64,000 nt of DNA from Casuarina equisetifolia (lineage: Eukaryota; Streptophyta; Magnoliopsida; Fagales; Casuarinaceae). Below the pieces are notes generated by a model, which ran no database searches, was not told the DNA's origin, and worked only from the letters and a program-made list of their open reading frames with translations. The stretch is taken from the NCBI GenBank assembly GCA_028551475.1, contig CM052355.1, positions 16,327,543 through 16,391,542 of the forward strand. Direction: 5' to 3'. Positions 23,600-34,954 of the stretch are shown piece by piece (position 1 is the first letter of the stretch; each line of letters opens with the position of its first letter). Made by a program: the position numbers and the translations under genes.

Positions 23600-24640
23600 A
23601 CCAACGCTTCAGTATCAAATAGAATCTGTAATAAGCAAGATTGAGCACCATCAACTCGTATATTATGGCTGTAATAAAAAGAATAAAAAGTATCCTAATA
23701 TCTTATTCCTTTATCACTTTGGATCAGTTTCTTATAAATTTTGTTTTTCGTGTGCATGATCATCAAAATTAAATTAGACAAGCCCATTCAAGCTGAGCAG
23801 TTTCAGCCCTAGCTGGTAAGCAACCACCAGATCACCAGCTCACTATGTTCAGAAAGAGAATGACAAGGCTACTTTTCTCCGCAGTCACCACCCTACACAA
23901 TTGATAGATTATCTTGCCATACATCATTGTTATGAAATGTCAGAGTCGAGAATGGAATAAACAGTACAGGAAAGATGATTCTGACAATCAAAAGGATATT
24001 CTGATTCTCATTTGCAAGGCATTTAATAATTGTACAAATCACAAATATCGTAATCTCTAAACAAGCAAGGTGCTGAATACACGTTACATATAAAAGCATT
24101 TGCTTACAGTTTTTCTGTCCTAGAGGTTTTTTGTAATCCAAATGCCTCCAAAACTTGTAATATCCTGGTAAAGAGCTATTAAAATGCTAGAATGAGACGG
24201 ACAAGATGTTACGAAGTTTAATAAGAAAATGTGTTAAAGTCAACAAGAAATGAGTCTACCCAAGTAATCAAATATTAAAAAATATGGACTGCTACCTTGA
24301 AAGAGTATTCCATAAATAAAACAGAAGCCTCAATGAACATAATTTAAGAATTCTTCTGTTCTACAAAAATAATTCAGAAGGATCTATGTAGCCAGCCCAA
24401 CATCGTGGGTTATGTTGTATGAACATAATGTATAAAGAAGTTAAAACATAAGGTAATGGGGAAGATTAATAAATTCTTCATGATCAAATAGAAATTTAAA
24501 AAGAAGTTGCAGGTCAAATAAAATCCATTTAGGCATGATTTGAAATCTTACCAGACTGATCTTTTGTGCACTACAACCCCGCGTGTAGAAACTCTAGTCT
24601 AACCGAGAACAAGAGCCAGAAACCTAATAATCACCTGCCG
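23600..24640. other. intergenic DNA, no gene recognised
   Basis: AT-rich, with AATAAA-like motifs at about 23670-23685 that could have served the propeller gene. No coding block or paired terminal repeats seen. Confidence 0.4.
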
Positions 24641-24654
24641 CAGTGCAAAGTAGT

Positions 24655-24994
24655 TGTTCAGATATGAGTCTATGTGGCAGTCATAACCTACGTGGTTGCC
24701 ACGTTGGAGCTTTCATTGGGCTCACGAGAAGGTCTTCTTACCTGTGCTACACATCCCTATACCAATCATACCAAAGTTCTTCTCACCTCTGCAAGGTTGC
24801 TCTACACACGCTACAGAGATGGGACTGCAATAGTATGGGACTCTTCTCCAGCTTCTTCTTCTTCCATTGTAATATATATAGACACTCTGGGTTGTATATT
24901 TTCTTATCATGGAATCAATTTCTCCCATTCATTTGTAATAGGTTCTTGTTCATCAATAAAACAAGTTTTCCCCGAATGTTACACTTCGATTCAT
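24655..24994 (+). mobile_element. possible short solo LTR
   Basis: A ~340-bp block begins TGTTCAGATATGAG and is bounded on both sides by agtagt (24649-24654 and 24995-25000), which would allow a 5-bp target-site duplication. Inside, a TATATATAGACAC motif (~24873) is followed by CAATAAAACAAG (~24955), the promoter to poly(A) order of a Copia LTR. The 3' end does not show a clean CA. No related copy is in the window, so the call is tentative. Confidence 0.4.
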
Positions 24995-25000
24995 AGTAGT

Positions 25001-26989
25001 GATAGCCTTTCTCTTAGTCAAGTGGGCACAAACAAGTTCTTGCAGACTTTATGGTGCCCCTTGAGAGCATGATGTGCCTAGCAAGTCTTCATAGATGTTT
25101 CATTGCATAAGTATACTAAACCTTTAAGATAGCTGCGTCAATCAAACTTCACTAGAAGAAAAGAAAAGGATTGCAGGATTCATATAGAGGAATAGATAAT
25201 AAGAGCACAACTTTTTTCAAACTATTATCTAATTGAAAAATTGCCAAATAGCAAATTGTAGTAATATAACCAATAATTGTCAAGAACATAGTTCATGAAT
25301 TCTAGTTGGTGCTTTTCTTTGTAGGGAAACTATGTTCACCGGCTACTTTCACCGAAACACATGATAGGACTTGAAATTATACCCTCACAAACAGGAATCT
25401 TTGACGCCTTTGCAATACAATCCACCCACCACTAAAAATGAGCTACAAAAACCCAAAAAAGCGGCACCGCCGCGGGGAGTTGGGGTGGGGGGGGGGGGGG
25501 GGGGGTTGTGGTTGGAGGGTGCTGTGAGGGAAAGAACATAGACAAGTGTATAAAATAGATTTCTTTACTAAAAGCTCAAAGAAAAAAATGGAATATTGAC
25601 ATATATGGCATTCATATCTCCATTTTCATATTATGATTGTTTTTGATTGCGTGAAACATGCTTATAGAGTTGTCCATTGGAAGAAATGGTACTCCATTGC
25701 ACCAATTTATACAACATATCACCAAGATATAAATCTCATAATGGCTATACCATTGCTTTTACACTAAGTGTCCTTCTCATTATGTGACATTGCAAGAGTC
25801 ACAACTTATAGGAACAAATAAGCAACATATTTTATTCAATCATCAAAACGTCATTCAAATAAAATTAGAAGCAAAATTATGTTAGCCCAATATTAATGGG
25901 CTTGAGAATGTGAGCTGATATTAATGGGCTTTTGTGGGCTTATATGAATGGATTTAATCTCTCACTTTTATAGGCTTGTATGAATGGATTTAATGTCTCA
26001 CTTTTATGGGCTTATACGAATACATTCAATATTAGTCTAATCAAGTGAAACATGTAGATTTTCGAATCAAGTGAGACATATGGATTCTTCTGATCCAATG
26101 AGACATGTAGATTTCAAATTATTAAATATGAATTGATTGATGTTGGTCATTGTTTACTATATAGATTTGTAATAAGTTAGACCTATTGTTATAGCACACA
26201 AAATACAAGCTAAGTCCTATCCTCTAGCTCTATACATTATATCATGGGAATTCTATAAATCTAGAAAAAAATAGAGAGTTCATTCTGCTTCAAATATGAA
26301 TAAAAACACATAAACTTGCTCAAACAGAAACACCTTCAAAGTTTTGTTTTGGTTGTCTTATCAAACCAGTGTAGATGGAAAAGAAATGGCAAATATAATC
26401 CTAACTAGAAGATTAGATTTCACATTGCAAATCTTTGCTACAAATTGAAAAGGTGATATTTGCTTCTTATTCTTATCTTGTTCATCTTCTTGAATGTTAT
26501 TCATTATTTAGTTATAGATCTTTGGTTTTTGGTGTCATTAGAACCCAATTAAAGTCTTACAGCCTTGACAACCAAAAGAAAAATGTAATCAAAGTCAAAA
26601 TCCCAGTATATGATTAGTGGTGTAGATAATGCATCTAGAGCATAACATATAAACACTATAAAGAACATAAAAGTTGAGTGCTAGTGTGAATTACAGAATT
26701 GGCTTGAACTCTTTTTTTCATGTAATTGACAATTATGAGATCTTGTCATATTTGCATGCAAGAAAGCATTATTGAGCCTCTAAAACCTACATGTGCCCTC
26801 CTAGCAACTTTCTCATGCCTAGGAATCCTAGCATTGTTAGGTAAATCCAAACCTTCATTGACATAAGGTTTCTTAAAAACATAAACAATAACTCTAATGT
26901 TGGTTTTCCTTGGAAACCCATTGTCGCCTTAGATTGGACAAATAAGGTCAGGTTAAAAAAGTTCTCGAGTTCAATATAGGATCATATTA
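25001..26989. other. intergenic DNA with a poly-G tract and short repeats
   Basis: No gene recognised. A run of 19 G lies at 25487-25505, preceded by a GC-rich patch (GCGGCACCGCCGCGG). At about 25880-26110 imperfect repeats alternate: TTAATGGGCTT (three times), TATGAATGGATTTAAT with CTCACTTTTAT, and GAGACATGTAGATT-like units. A sequence TGTTAGCCCAATATT at 25880 could begin another LTR, but I cannot find its end. Confidence 0.45.
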
Positions 26990-27002
26990 TTTATGGATGT
27001 AA

Positions 27003-27230
27003 AAGCCAAGTTAACATAATTATTAAAGGCTTAAGCTAACAAATGGAGCCACCTGAAGTGATCATTTGCCAAGTACATAATAATATCTTTTACCATTGAT
27101 AACAAAATGTTAGGATTGAGGTACCAAGATAACAATTACCATAAACAATTATCCTTTTCTTTTCCATATTTATTCTATTTTGTCTATGTTTCATTTACCT
27201 TCGTGATCCATAACAATAAAGATATTAATA
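27003..27230 (+). repeat. direct repeat, left copy, bounding the 27-34 kb transposon nest
   Basis: The block runs from AGCCAAGTTAACATAATTATT through AAATGGAGCCACC, GATCATTTGCCAA and TCCTTTTCTTTTCC to GATCCATAACAATAAAG. It is repeated in the same order and orientation at about 33936-34265. The two copies could be decayed LTRs of one old element enclosing the Gypsy sequence, or an older repeat split by insertions. Confidence 0.6.
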
Positions 27231-29184
27231 CAAATGGTGCTAGGCCTAGTACCTTCAACTTATGAACAATCCATTCCTATGCTTTGTTGTGATTTGTTAT
27301 AATTAATGAGAGCAATAATGTCATATTTACCTCTCTTGGAGGTATTTGGAATTAGAATAGATGGTGAAGGCAATATTATAACATTCTCCTTACTTTAAAG
27401 GTTTTATGAACCCTATAGAGATTGTCTTGGAGGCTCAAAAGCTTTGCTGACTCAAAGGCTTGTATAGCTTAGTGTGATTTGGTGGCTTGGTGCATAAAAC
27501 ATCGGATATTGCATGAAATTCTACTTAATATTGGCTTAAAAAAAAATTTACCGGTGAGTTCCTAAAGTTTAGGAAGGTTTAAAAAATGGAGAATTTTGTT
27601 ATAAATTCTTTAGAACCTATTTTCAAATGTGGCAAATTTGGTTAAGTTTTGCATTGAATGGATAACATGATAAGCTATCGAGGATGACAAAGATGAAAAG
27701 AGTTCTATATCTTTTGGTTTCCTTTGTCTAGATTATTCAATGCTAATTGTTATTGATTTTATGGCCATAAATGAACTTACAAATGTTTTGCTAAGCTTTA
27801 TAAGACTTTGGTACTTCATTACTTTAGATTTTCGTGGCTTCATTATTTACCATGCCACTAAAAAGGAAGATTTAAACGGTTAATCTTAAATAAGGATGTG
27901 AGAGGTTTTTTTCATCCAATGCCTTATTAATAGTGATATAGGGGAACAATTCTTCATTATGTGGCCATTTGAAATTTTGTTTTGTTGTATTTAGCCAAGG
28001 TACACAATTCTAGGGGTAAGGCTAAAAAGGATTTGAAAGGAAAAGTGTTCTTCACTCAAAGCTTCCAACATGTGTCAATTAATAGTAGAATAAGGGAAAA
28101 CAAAGTTTGTGATGCCAAAAGCAAAAAAAAAAATTGATAAAAGGAAGTCTCATATATTGATTCACATGTAACTATGGAAAAACAAGGTATGGAAATCACT
28201 ATAGAGTTCAAAAGTAAAATCATTCCTTGAAGAAGGTTTAATTAATTCAAAAAAGTAGCACTATATGATTGGATTGGCAAGTTTACTCGTGTCTTAACTT
28301 GGTTAAGTGAGAATGTTATGACATGGACATGTAGAGATTTAGTGTTCATTAAAAAAGAGTTAATCGATGAGTAGAGTTTGCATGGATAGTTGATGTACCT
28401 AGGATTGTTGGGTTAGCTAATATTACTTTTTTAGTTGTTATCCTAATGTTTGTATGAGTAGTGGATTTAACTCATCTCTAATTGCTCTACAATTAAAATG
28501 TCTATAGGAATGAGGTCTAATTCCATTAAGTGTTCCCTAGTGCAAGTCCATGTTGAGGGAAGCTTGTGATGATGCGAGTACCTATTATTAGTTGATGCAC
28601 CATAAGATGTGGACACTGGCAAAGTGATGTTTTCTCCTTTGGTAACTAAGTTATGACTACTTAAGAGTGTTAAGACTATACTAGATTTGGAATAGCTTGA
28701 GGATAAGCCTATATAAGGTCTAATATAACCTATGCAATGGACATGTATAACAAAAGGATATAGTTAGGATGTAACTTATTCATAGTGAGATATAGACATA
28801 GGCATGGTGATAACCCAATAAGTGGTAAGAGTACTACCTAGTATTTTTTTCACAATTGGCTAAATGACTAGATTTGCTAGATGAGTTGTAGTCAAAGTGA
28901 TATCACCTATAAGAGCCTAGAGATAGTTATGAGTGTAAGGTCATAGAGTACATGGGATTGCAAAGATTCCTATAGGAGCTAGATCTAACTACTAATATTT
29001 TGGAAGATTTGTTGAAAAGTTCTATATGCAATTAATCACCCATTATGCAGGGTTATTACCCTAATTACTTTAAATAGAGGGATTTTTGTTATGATTTGTT
29101 ATAACTAGTGAGGAAAATAGTATCATGTTCACCCTTTATATGTATTTGAGATTAGAATATATGTTATCACTCTCCTTTAAGCTA
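27231..29184 (-). mobile_element. degraded LTR-like sequence of Copia element C
   Basis: Directly downstream (minus sense) of the RNase H end of element C at ~29190 is a purine tract (AAAGGAGAGTGATA) followed by LTR-like sequence. The first ~100 bp of it (29085-29184) recur at about 27286-27395, including the block with GATTTGTTATAA and the block with TTTG(A/G)ATTAGAATA. Between them no coding sequence is evident. Boundaries are not resolved. Confidence 0.4.
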
Positions 29185-30660
29185 AAAATTTGTATAAGTC
29201 AAAAATTCCAAGCTTAGAGAGAAGATGTCAATGTTGCCTACTACAAAGTGTCTTTGTTAATAAATCAACAGACTACTCTTTGGTAGAGAAATATTGCATG
29301 GGAATGATACCTTCTTGAAGCTTTTCTCTAACATAGTGACATTTAACTTCAATGTGGTTTATACATTTATGGAATATTGGATTCACTATGATTTTTTTTT
29401 GCACCTTCATTATCACTATGTAGCAATGTTAGGTGTCTCATGTTAAAACCAAAATCCTTAAGCAACTTGATGCTACCTCATAAGTTGTAACTTGCAAAGT
29501 GTGATACTTTGATTATGTAAATGAAAGTAAGATAATGGGTTATTTCTTACATCATCATAATATTCAAAAGTTCCTAATATTATGCAAAATCCTATAGTGG
29601 ATCTTTTTATCATGGGACATGTATTGTAATCTAAATCATAGTACGTTCACAACTCAAACTAAGACAAAGAAAGAAATATAAGGCCAAGACCTAAACAACT
29701 TTTAAGATATTGATCACTTTCAAAGTTACCTCCTTGTGAAACTGTTTCAAGTCATGCATGAATTAACTAAGGAGCTAAATTAAGAAAGTGATGTCAAGTC
29801 TAGTGAGTTAAGTAAATCAGTCATCCCACTAATCACTAATAGACTAATGGATCTATGAAGGGTTGATTAGCTAGCTTTTTCTTTAAACTAGTGTCATCTT
29901 TTATGCTTGTGAACTTTTTATTCAGCTCCATAGAAATGAATGGTGATTTGGAACTAACTAGACCTACTTTAAAGATTAGCTCCAGTGTGTATTTTTGTTA
30001 ACTTAAGGATATCTAAGGAACAAGCAATCTCAATGCCTAAAAAGAATTTTGATTATTCGAGATCCTTCACGAAAAAGGTAACATGTAGACACTTCTTAAG
30101 GTCCAAAATGGCATCTTAGTTATTCTATGTAATTTAAATGTCATTAACATAAATAACTAAGGCTACAAAGGAATTACCTCTCTTCTTGGTAAACAAGGAA
30201 TAATCGTGGTAAGACTAAGTAAAGCTATGCACAGGTAAGGCTTTGCTGAATTTGGCATTCCACTAATAGGAAGCATGTTTTAACCTATAAAGGGAATTGC
30301 ATAATCAACATATAAGATGCTCTCCTTAATTAAAAATTTTTAGAGGAAGTTACATATAAACTTCCTCTAAGAGATCACCATGGAGAAAATTTTTCTAAAC
30401 ATCCAGTTGAGAAAAAGACCAATGATTGATAGTGGCAATATTAATGATAATGTGAATAATGACATGCTTTGTTGTATGAGATAAAGTGTCCTAATAATTA
30501 ATGCCATTGTGTTGATTGAAGCTCTTTGCAACCAACCAAGTGTTGTATCTCTTAATAAAACCATTAACATGATACTTTACCTTATAGACCCATTTGTATC
30601 CTATGGTTGCAACCCATTTAGGGTTAGTGATGGTAGAAATGCAAGCAATGAATTGTTAAT
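29185..30660 (-). mobile_element. Copia element C, decayed reverse transcriptase and RNase H
   Basis: Minus-strand frames retain Copia motifs in order: IGYKWVYKVKYHVNGFIKRY near 30600, the NQHNGIN block, a FLHGDLLEEVYM-like segment near 30370, the catalytic region as YVNDI (family YVDD) near 30150 with KFFLGIEIA, and the RNase H end with FHKCINHIEVKCHYVREKL near 29330. Stops and frameshifts occur every few tens of codons, so this is much older than element B. Gag and integrase are missing. Confidence 0.8.
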
Positions 30661-30799
30661 AAGATAGATGGCACTAATGAGGAGAAACATAGTTGTAAAT
30701 GAGATAAAGAGAGAAACATCCATACATGTATCCTTTTTCTCAAAAGATTGAAATAGAAATAGTGGTAAATGAGATCTTAGAGGTAGAAATCATTCACCT

Positions 30800-33330
30800 T
30801 AGTGTGAGTCCTTTCTCTTCTCTTGTTGTTTTTGTTACAAAGAAAAATGGGACATGGAGACCTTACATGGATTAGCATGAATTGAATGAGGGCACCATCA
30901 AAAATAAATTCCTAATGCCAATAGTAGACAAGCTTCTAGACAAGTTACATAAAGCCACCCTCTTTTCCAAACTAGATTTAGAAGCAAGATATTACCATAT
31001 TTGAATCAAGCTAAAAGATATTTCTAAAATAGCATTCCAAACTTATAGAGGCCATTATAAGTTCTTGGTGATACCATTTTCCTATTCTAATGGACCACCA
31101 ACCATCAAATCAATGATGAACTTAATATTTTTCTTTTCCTTCATAAATTTGTTTTAATATTTTTTATGATATTATGGTTTATAGTAAAAGTCAATGTGAA
31201 CACATTGATTATCTGAAACAAGTCTTACAATGCTAAAGGAGTATAAACTATTTCTTAAAGGAGTATAAACTAAGTGTGACTTTCCTAAAAAGAAACCTAA
31301 TTTTTAGGTCATGCTATTAAAACTGGTGAAGTCACAATAGACATGAAAAAGGTCAAAGCCATTAATAATTGATAGAGAACCAAAAATGTAAAAGAATTAC
31401 ATGAATTTTTTGGTTTGGTAGGTTATTATAGGTGTTTTATTATGGATTTTGGAAGTATTGCAAGCTCTTTTAATGATTTCCTAAGGAAAAATAAGTTCAC
31501 AAGGGAAAAGGTGATAAAGAAAGCCTTAAAATGGTTGAAGCAAGCACTTGCAACAGCAATAGTTCTAGCCTTCTAAGACTTTAATCAACCATTTACCATG
31601 TGGAATGATGCATCTAGTAATGGCATAGGCACTGTTCTATCACAAGGGAAGCAACTAATGGCATTCTTTAGTTAAGCATTACACAAAAAGCATCTCCTAT
31701 CCACCTATGAGAAAGAGATGATGACCTTTGTCTTAGCCATTTAGTGGTGGCAACACTACTTATTAGGCCAAAAATTCATGGTGAAATCAAATCAACAAAG
31801 CCTTTGATTTTTATGGGAGTAACACCAATGCAACATAGGTGGTGCTTAAGGTTGATGGGCTTTAACTTCACCATTAAACACACCCCAAGGGTGGCCAACA
31901 CAATGGTTGACACATTGTCCAAAAAGTGTAAGTCAAGGGAGGTGGGGCTTGAGGAAGAAAAAAGAAGTGAAGAAAATGATGTAGTTTCGCACTTTGGGAA
32001 AATCATGAGAGAGGTAGGGTTGAATCAATCTAGCTAAGAAAAGGAAGATTCAACAAAAAGGAAACTTATGTGAATGCATCATGCATTCCATGGTAGCTTA
32101 ACTCAATTAAGGTAAAAATTTCTCGTAACCCTATTTTTAAGAGATAGTTAAAGAATTGAAGATGGAGAAATGGTTGGACCATAAGTATTAAGAAATGAGG
32201 TGATATTCTTTAAAGGAAATATGTGTTTAGCCAAAAATTCAAACCTTATTCCAATGCTATTATTGAAAATCCATGGATGATTCCATAAAGGGATCTTTAA
32301 AACTCCTGATAAAGAGTTAAGGCAAATTTCTTTTGGCTAAGTATGAAGAAAGATGTAATAAATCTAGTCTATTAATGTGAGACTTGTCAATGCCAAAAAT
32401 AGGAAAGTACATTCCCATCAAGCTTAGTTTGTCTTTTGAATATTCCTAAGAAAATATAGGAAGAAGTATCCATAGATTTTGTGGAAGGCTTACCTAGGTT
32501 AGGGAACAAAATGTCATTTATGGTAGTTATGGATTGCCTTCTAAAGTTCACCCATTTCATAGCCATCACTTATCCTTTCAAAGCAATAATGGTTGCCTAA
32601 CTCTTTTTTGACCATGTGATGAAAATCTATGGGCTATCAAAAAGGATTATTTGTTGTCGAGATCATATATTCACAAAAAAATTCTAGAAAGAGCCTTGTA
32701 ATAAAAAAGAAACTAGCTTCAATTTCTCATTGGTATATCATTTATAGACCAATGGTCAACTGAGATAGTTAATCAAATGATGGAGATATGTCTTTGGTGT
32801 TTTGTAAAGGAGGAGCCTGAGACTTGGTTGCAGTGGTTATCATAGGCTAAAATGGATACAATACTAATGCTAATTGATTATATTCTAGGATCTTCTCCTA
32901 TAGAGATAGTTGATCAAACATTAAATAGTTAAGATTATATCTTTAAGGATCTTAAACTCCATTTGCAAAAAGCTTAAAACAAGATGAAGAAATTTTATGA
33001 TTTAAAGCATTGTAAGGTATAATTTGAGAAAAGGGGAAAGGTCTTCATGAAACTAAGGCCTTATCAACAAACCATAATTGTAATTTGACAATCCTTGAAG
33101 TTATCACCACAACATTTTGCGTCATATGAAATAGTTAAGAAGATAGTCTAATAGTTTATCAATTACAACTCCCCAAATATTCAAGTATACATTTGGTTTT
33201 TCATGTTTCTACCTTCAAAAGATTCATGTATAACAATTAAAACTAAATTGTCAAAGTTATCCAATGAGAATGAAAGGCTTTTGTTAGTTCCATAAGCTAT
33301 ACTTGCAAAAGAATCTAGAAGAAAAAGCCC
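30800..33330 (+). mobile_element. Gypsy retrotransposon relic (RT, RNase H, integrase)
   Basis: Plus-strand frames give Ty3/Gypsy motifs in order: reverse transcriptase KKNGTWRPYMD, LFSKLDLEARYYHI and KIAFQTYRGHYKFLVIPF (30840-31090); an RNase H region with ATLLI-like and HTPRVANTMVDTLSKK motifs (to ~31930); and integrase IDFVEGLPRLGNKMSFMVVM then FDHVMKIYGLSKRIICCRDH (32470-32670). Order RT, RNase H, IN marks Gypsy rather than Copia. Many stops; gag and protease are not recognisable. Confidence 0.8.
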
Positions 33331-33935
33331 TAAGTCTTAGTTTGTTGGCATAGATTTTCACTAGTTGATGCCACATGGGTAGAGGAGAAAATAATCTATA
33401 AGTAGTTTCCTGAAATAGACCTTGAAACCAAGGTCTTTATTGACTAAGATGGAATGTTATAGGAAGTCACATAAACATATGGACAAGTGGCAAAAAAAGA
33501 TATCTCAAAATGGTGGATGTTGTAATTAAGGAAGAAGTGTGCATGGTAAAAAGGTTGGTGAGACTTATTACAAGGTGGTGGGAAATTGACATAAGATTCT
33601 AAAGTTGATAATTGCCATGAATGTAGGTTCATCCAAAAAGGCAACAAGTCAAAAGTGACTTAACAAGGGAGGTAATAATTCCAATGTAGATTTCAATACA
33701 ACAAGTGTAGGATATATTCTTAAGTTGGCTTCCTCAATTTACTATCATTATTCAAGGGATGGTTGGAGTTTTTTAAATTAGTTTAATTAGAATAATTTTC
33801 CTAGTTCATGGAATTCAATTATGTACAAGGAAATTTTTCCTTTAGAAGGATGGGGGAATATGAGTAGAAATAAGAGAAATTTGTATCTCACTTTTCAATT
33901 TTGTAAATATAGAGCCAACCTTATCTTAAATATAG

Positions 33936-34265
33936 AGCCAAATTGACACAATTGTTGAAAGCTCAAGCTAACAAATGGAATCACTTGATGTGATCATTTG
34001 CCAACAAGTTTATCATAATGTCTTATATGTTGGCAAATATGTGGCTCAATTGGAGCAAATGTTACCTAAGACTTCTTAATCTTAGGTTTGATATCCATGT
34101 GTGTGTATAAATAAATAAATAAAAAGTAATCATATCTTGTATTGTTGATAACAAAATATTAGGATTAGGATTTCAAGACAATAACTACCATAAATATTTA
34201 TCCTTTTCTTTTTTGTATTTATTCCATTTCTATGTTTCATTTACGTCCATGATCCATAACGATGA
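33936..34265 (+). repeat. direct repeat, right copy
   Basis: Counterpart of 27003-27230. It has an extra ~65-bp insertion after GATCATTTGCCAA containing TATGTTGGCAAATATGTGGC and a short (AAATA)n run at about 34109-34125. Confidence 0.6.
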
Positions 34266-34269
34266 AGAC

Positions 34270-34954
34270 TCTTACGATCATGGTCATACAAACCTGATGG
34301 AAATCAATGAACATGAGTTTTTAAAAATAAAAACTTGTAAACATGAATTCATATATAAAATAAAATCAATTGTTAATGATGTACTATGCACTATCTTAAA
34401 TATTACTTTAGATATTGATAATAGCGAGTAATACCATAAAATTTCTCTTTTATAATAAGTAAGTATGCCTTCTTTTCTCTAAAGTGATTGTAATCTTTTT
34501 AGATTAAGGATGTTAATTTTCTTACTTAGCAAGAACTGAGACATCCATGCAACCCAAGGACTTTTGCGGACTTGTTATTCTAATAATTTGGATCTTGAAA
34601 AAGCGTAGGCATATATTTAAAGAATGGTTTTGATGTCACATGTAAATTACCCAAAAATATTTATTTTCATAACTGTGATATTCACCAGCACAACTTTGTA
34701 CGTAAAAAATTGCACCGTTGATGAGAGTAGCGATTGAAAAGCATGGATGTGAACTTTTTGGGTATTCATGATTATTCAAAGGGGAGAATCTTAAGTGGAT
34801 TTTAGCAAATTCGATGTTAGAAATGCACAAATCTATTCGCTGGTCCGAACAGATTTGCAGCTACCCCGTGACGACGTCGTTACAAACACCATTTGATTTT
34901 CTCGTCGTCTTCAGGATCGTCGGCCTCCCTCTTGCAGAGCTCCTAAAACCCCCA
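34270..34954. other. upstream region of the GUF1 gene
   Basis: From about 34830 the sequence becomes richer in G and C, which fits promoter and 5' UTR. No clear TATA box seen. The reading frame of exon 1 stays open upstream to an ATG at 34814, but the protein there has no family resemblance. Confidence 0.5.

Noticed and set aside
24643..25072. Two overlapping plus-strand frames of 117 and 132 codons
   Set aside because: No motif, Ser/Thr/Leu-rich, and they sit in a possible solo LTR; not supported as genes.
34814..34954. Upstream in-frame extension of the GUF1 first exon to an ATG at 34814
   Set aside because: The extra 47 residues do not look like a targeting peptide, whereas the protein from 34955 starts with an Arg/Ser-rich presequence.
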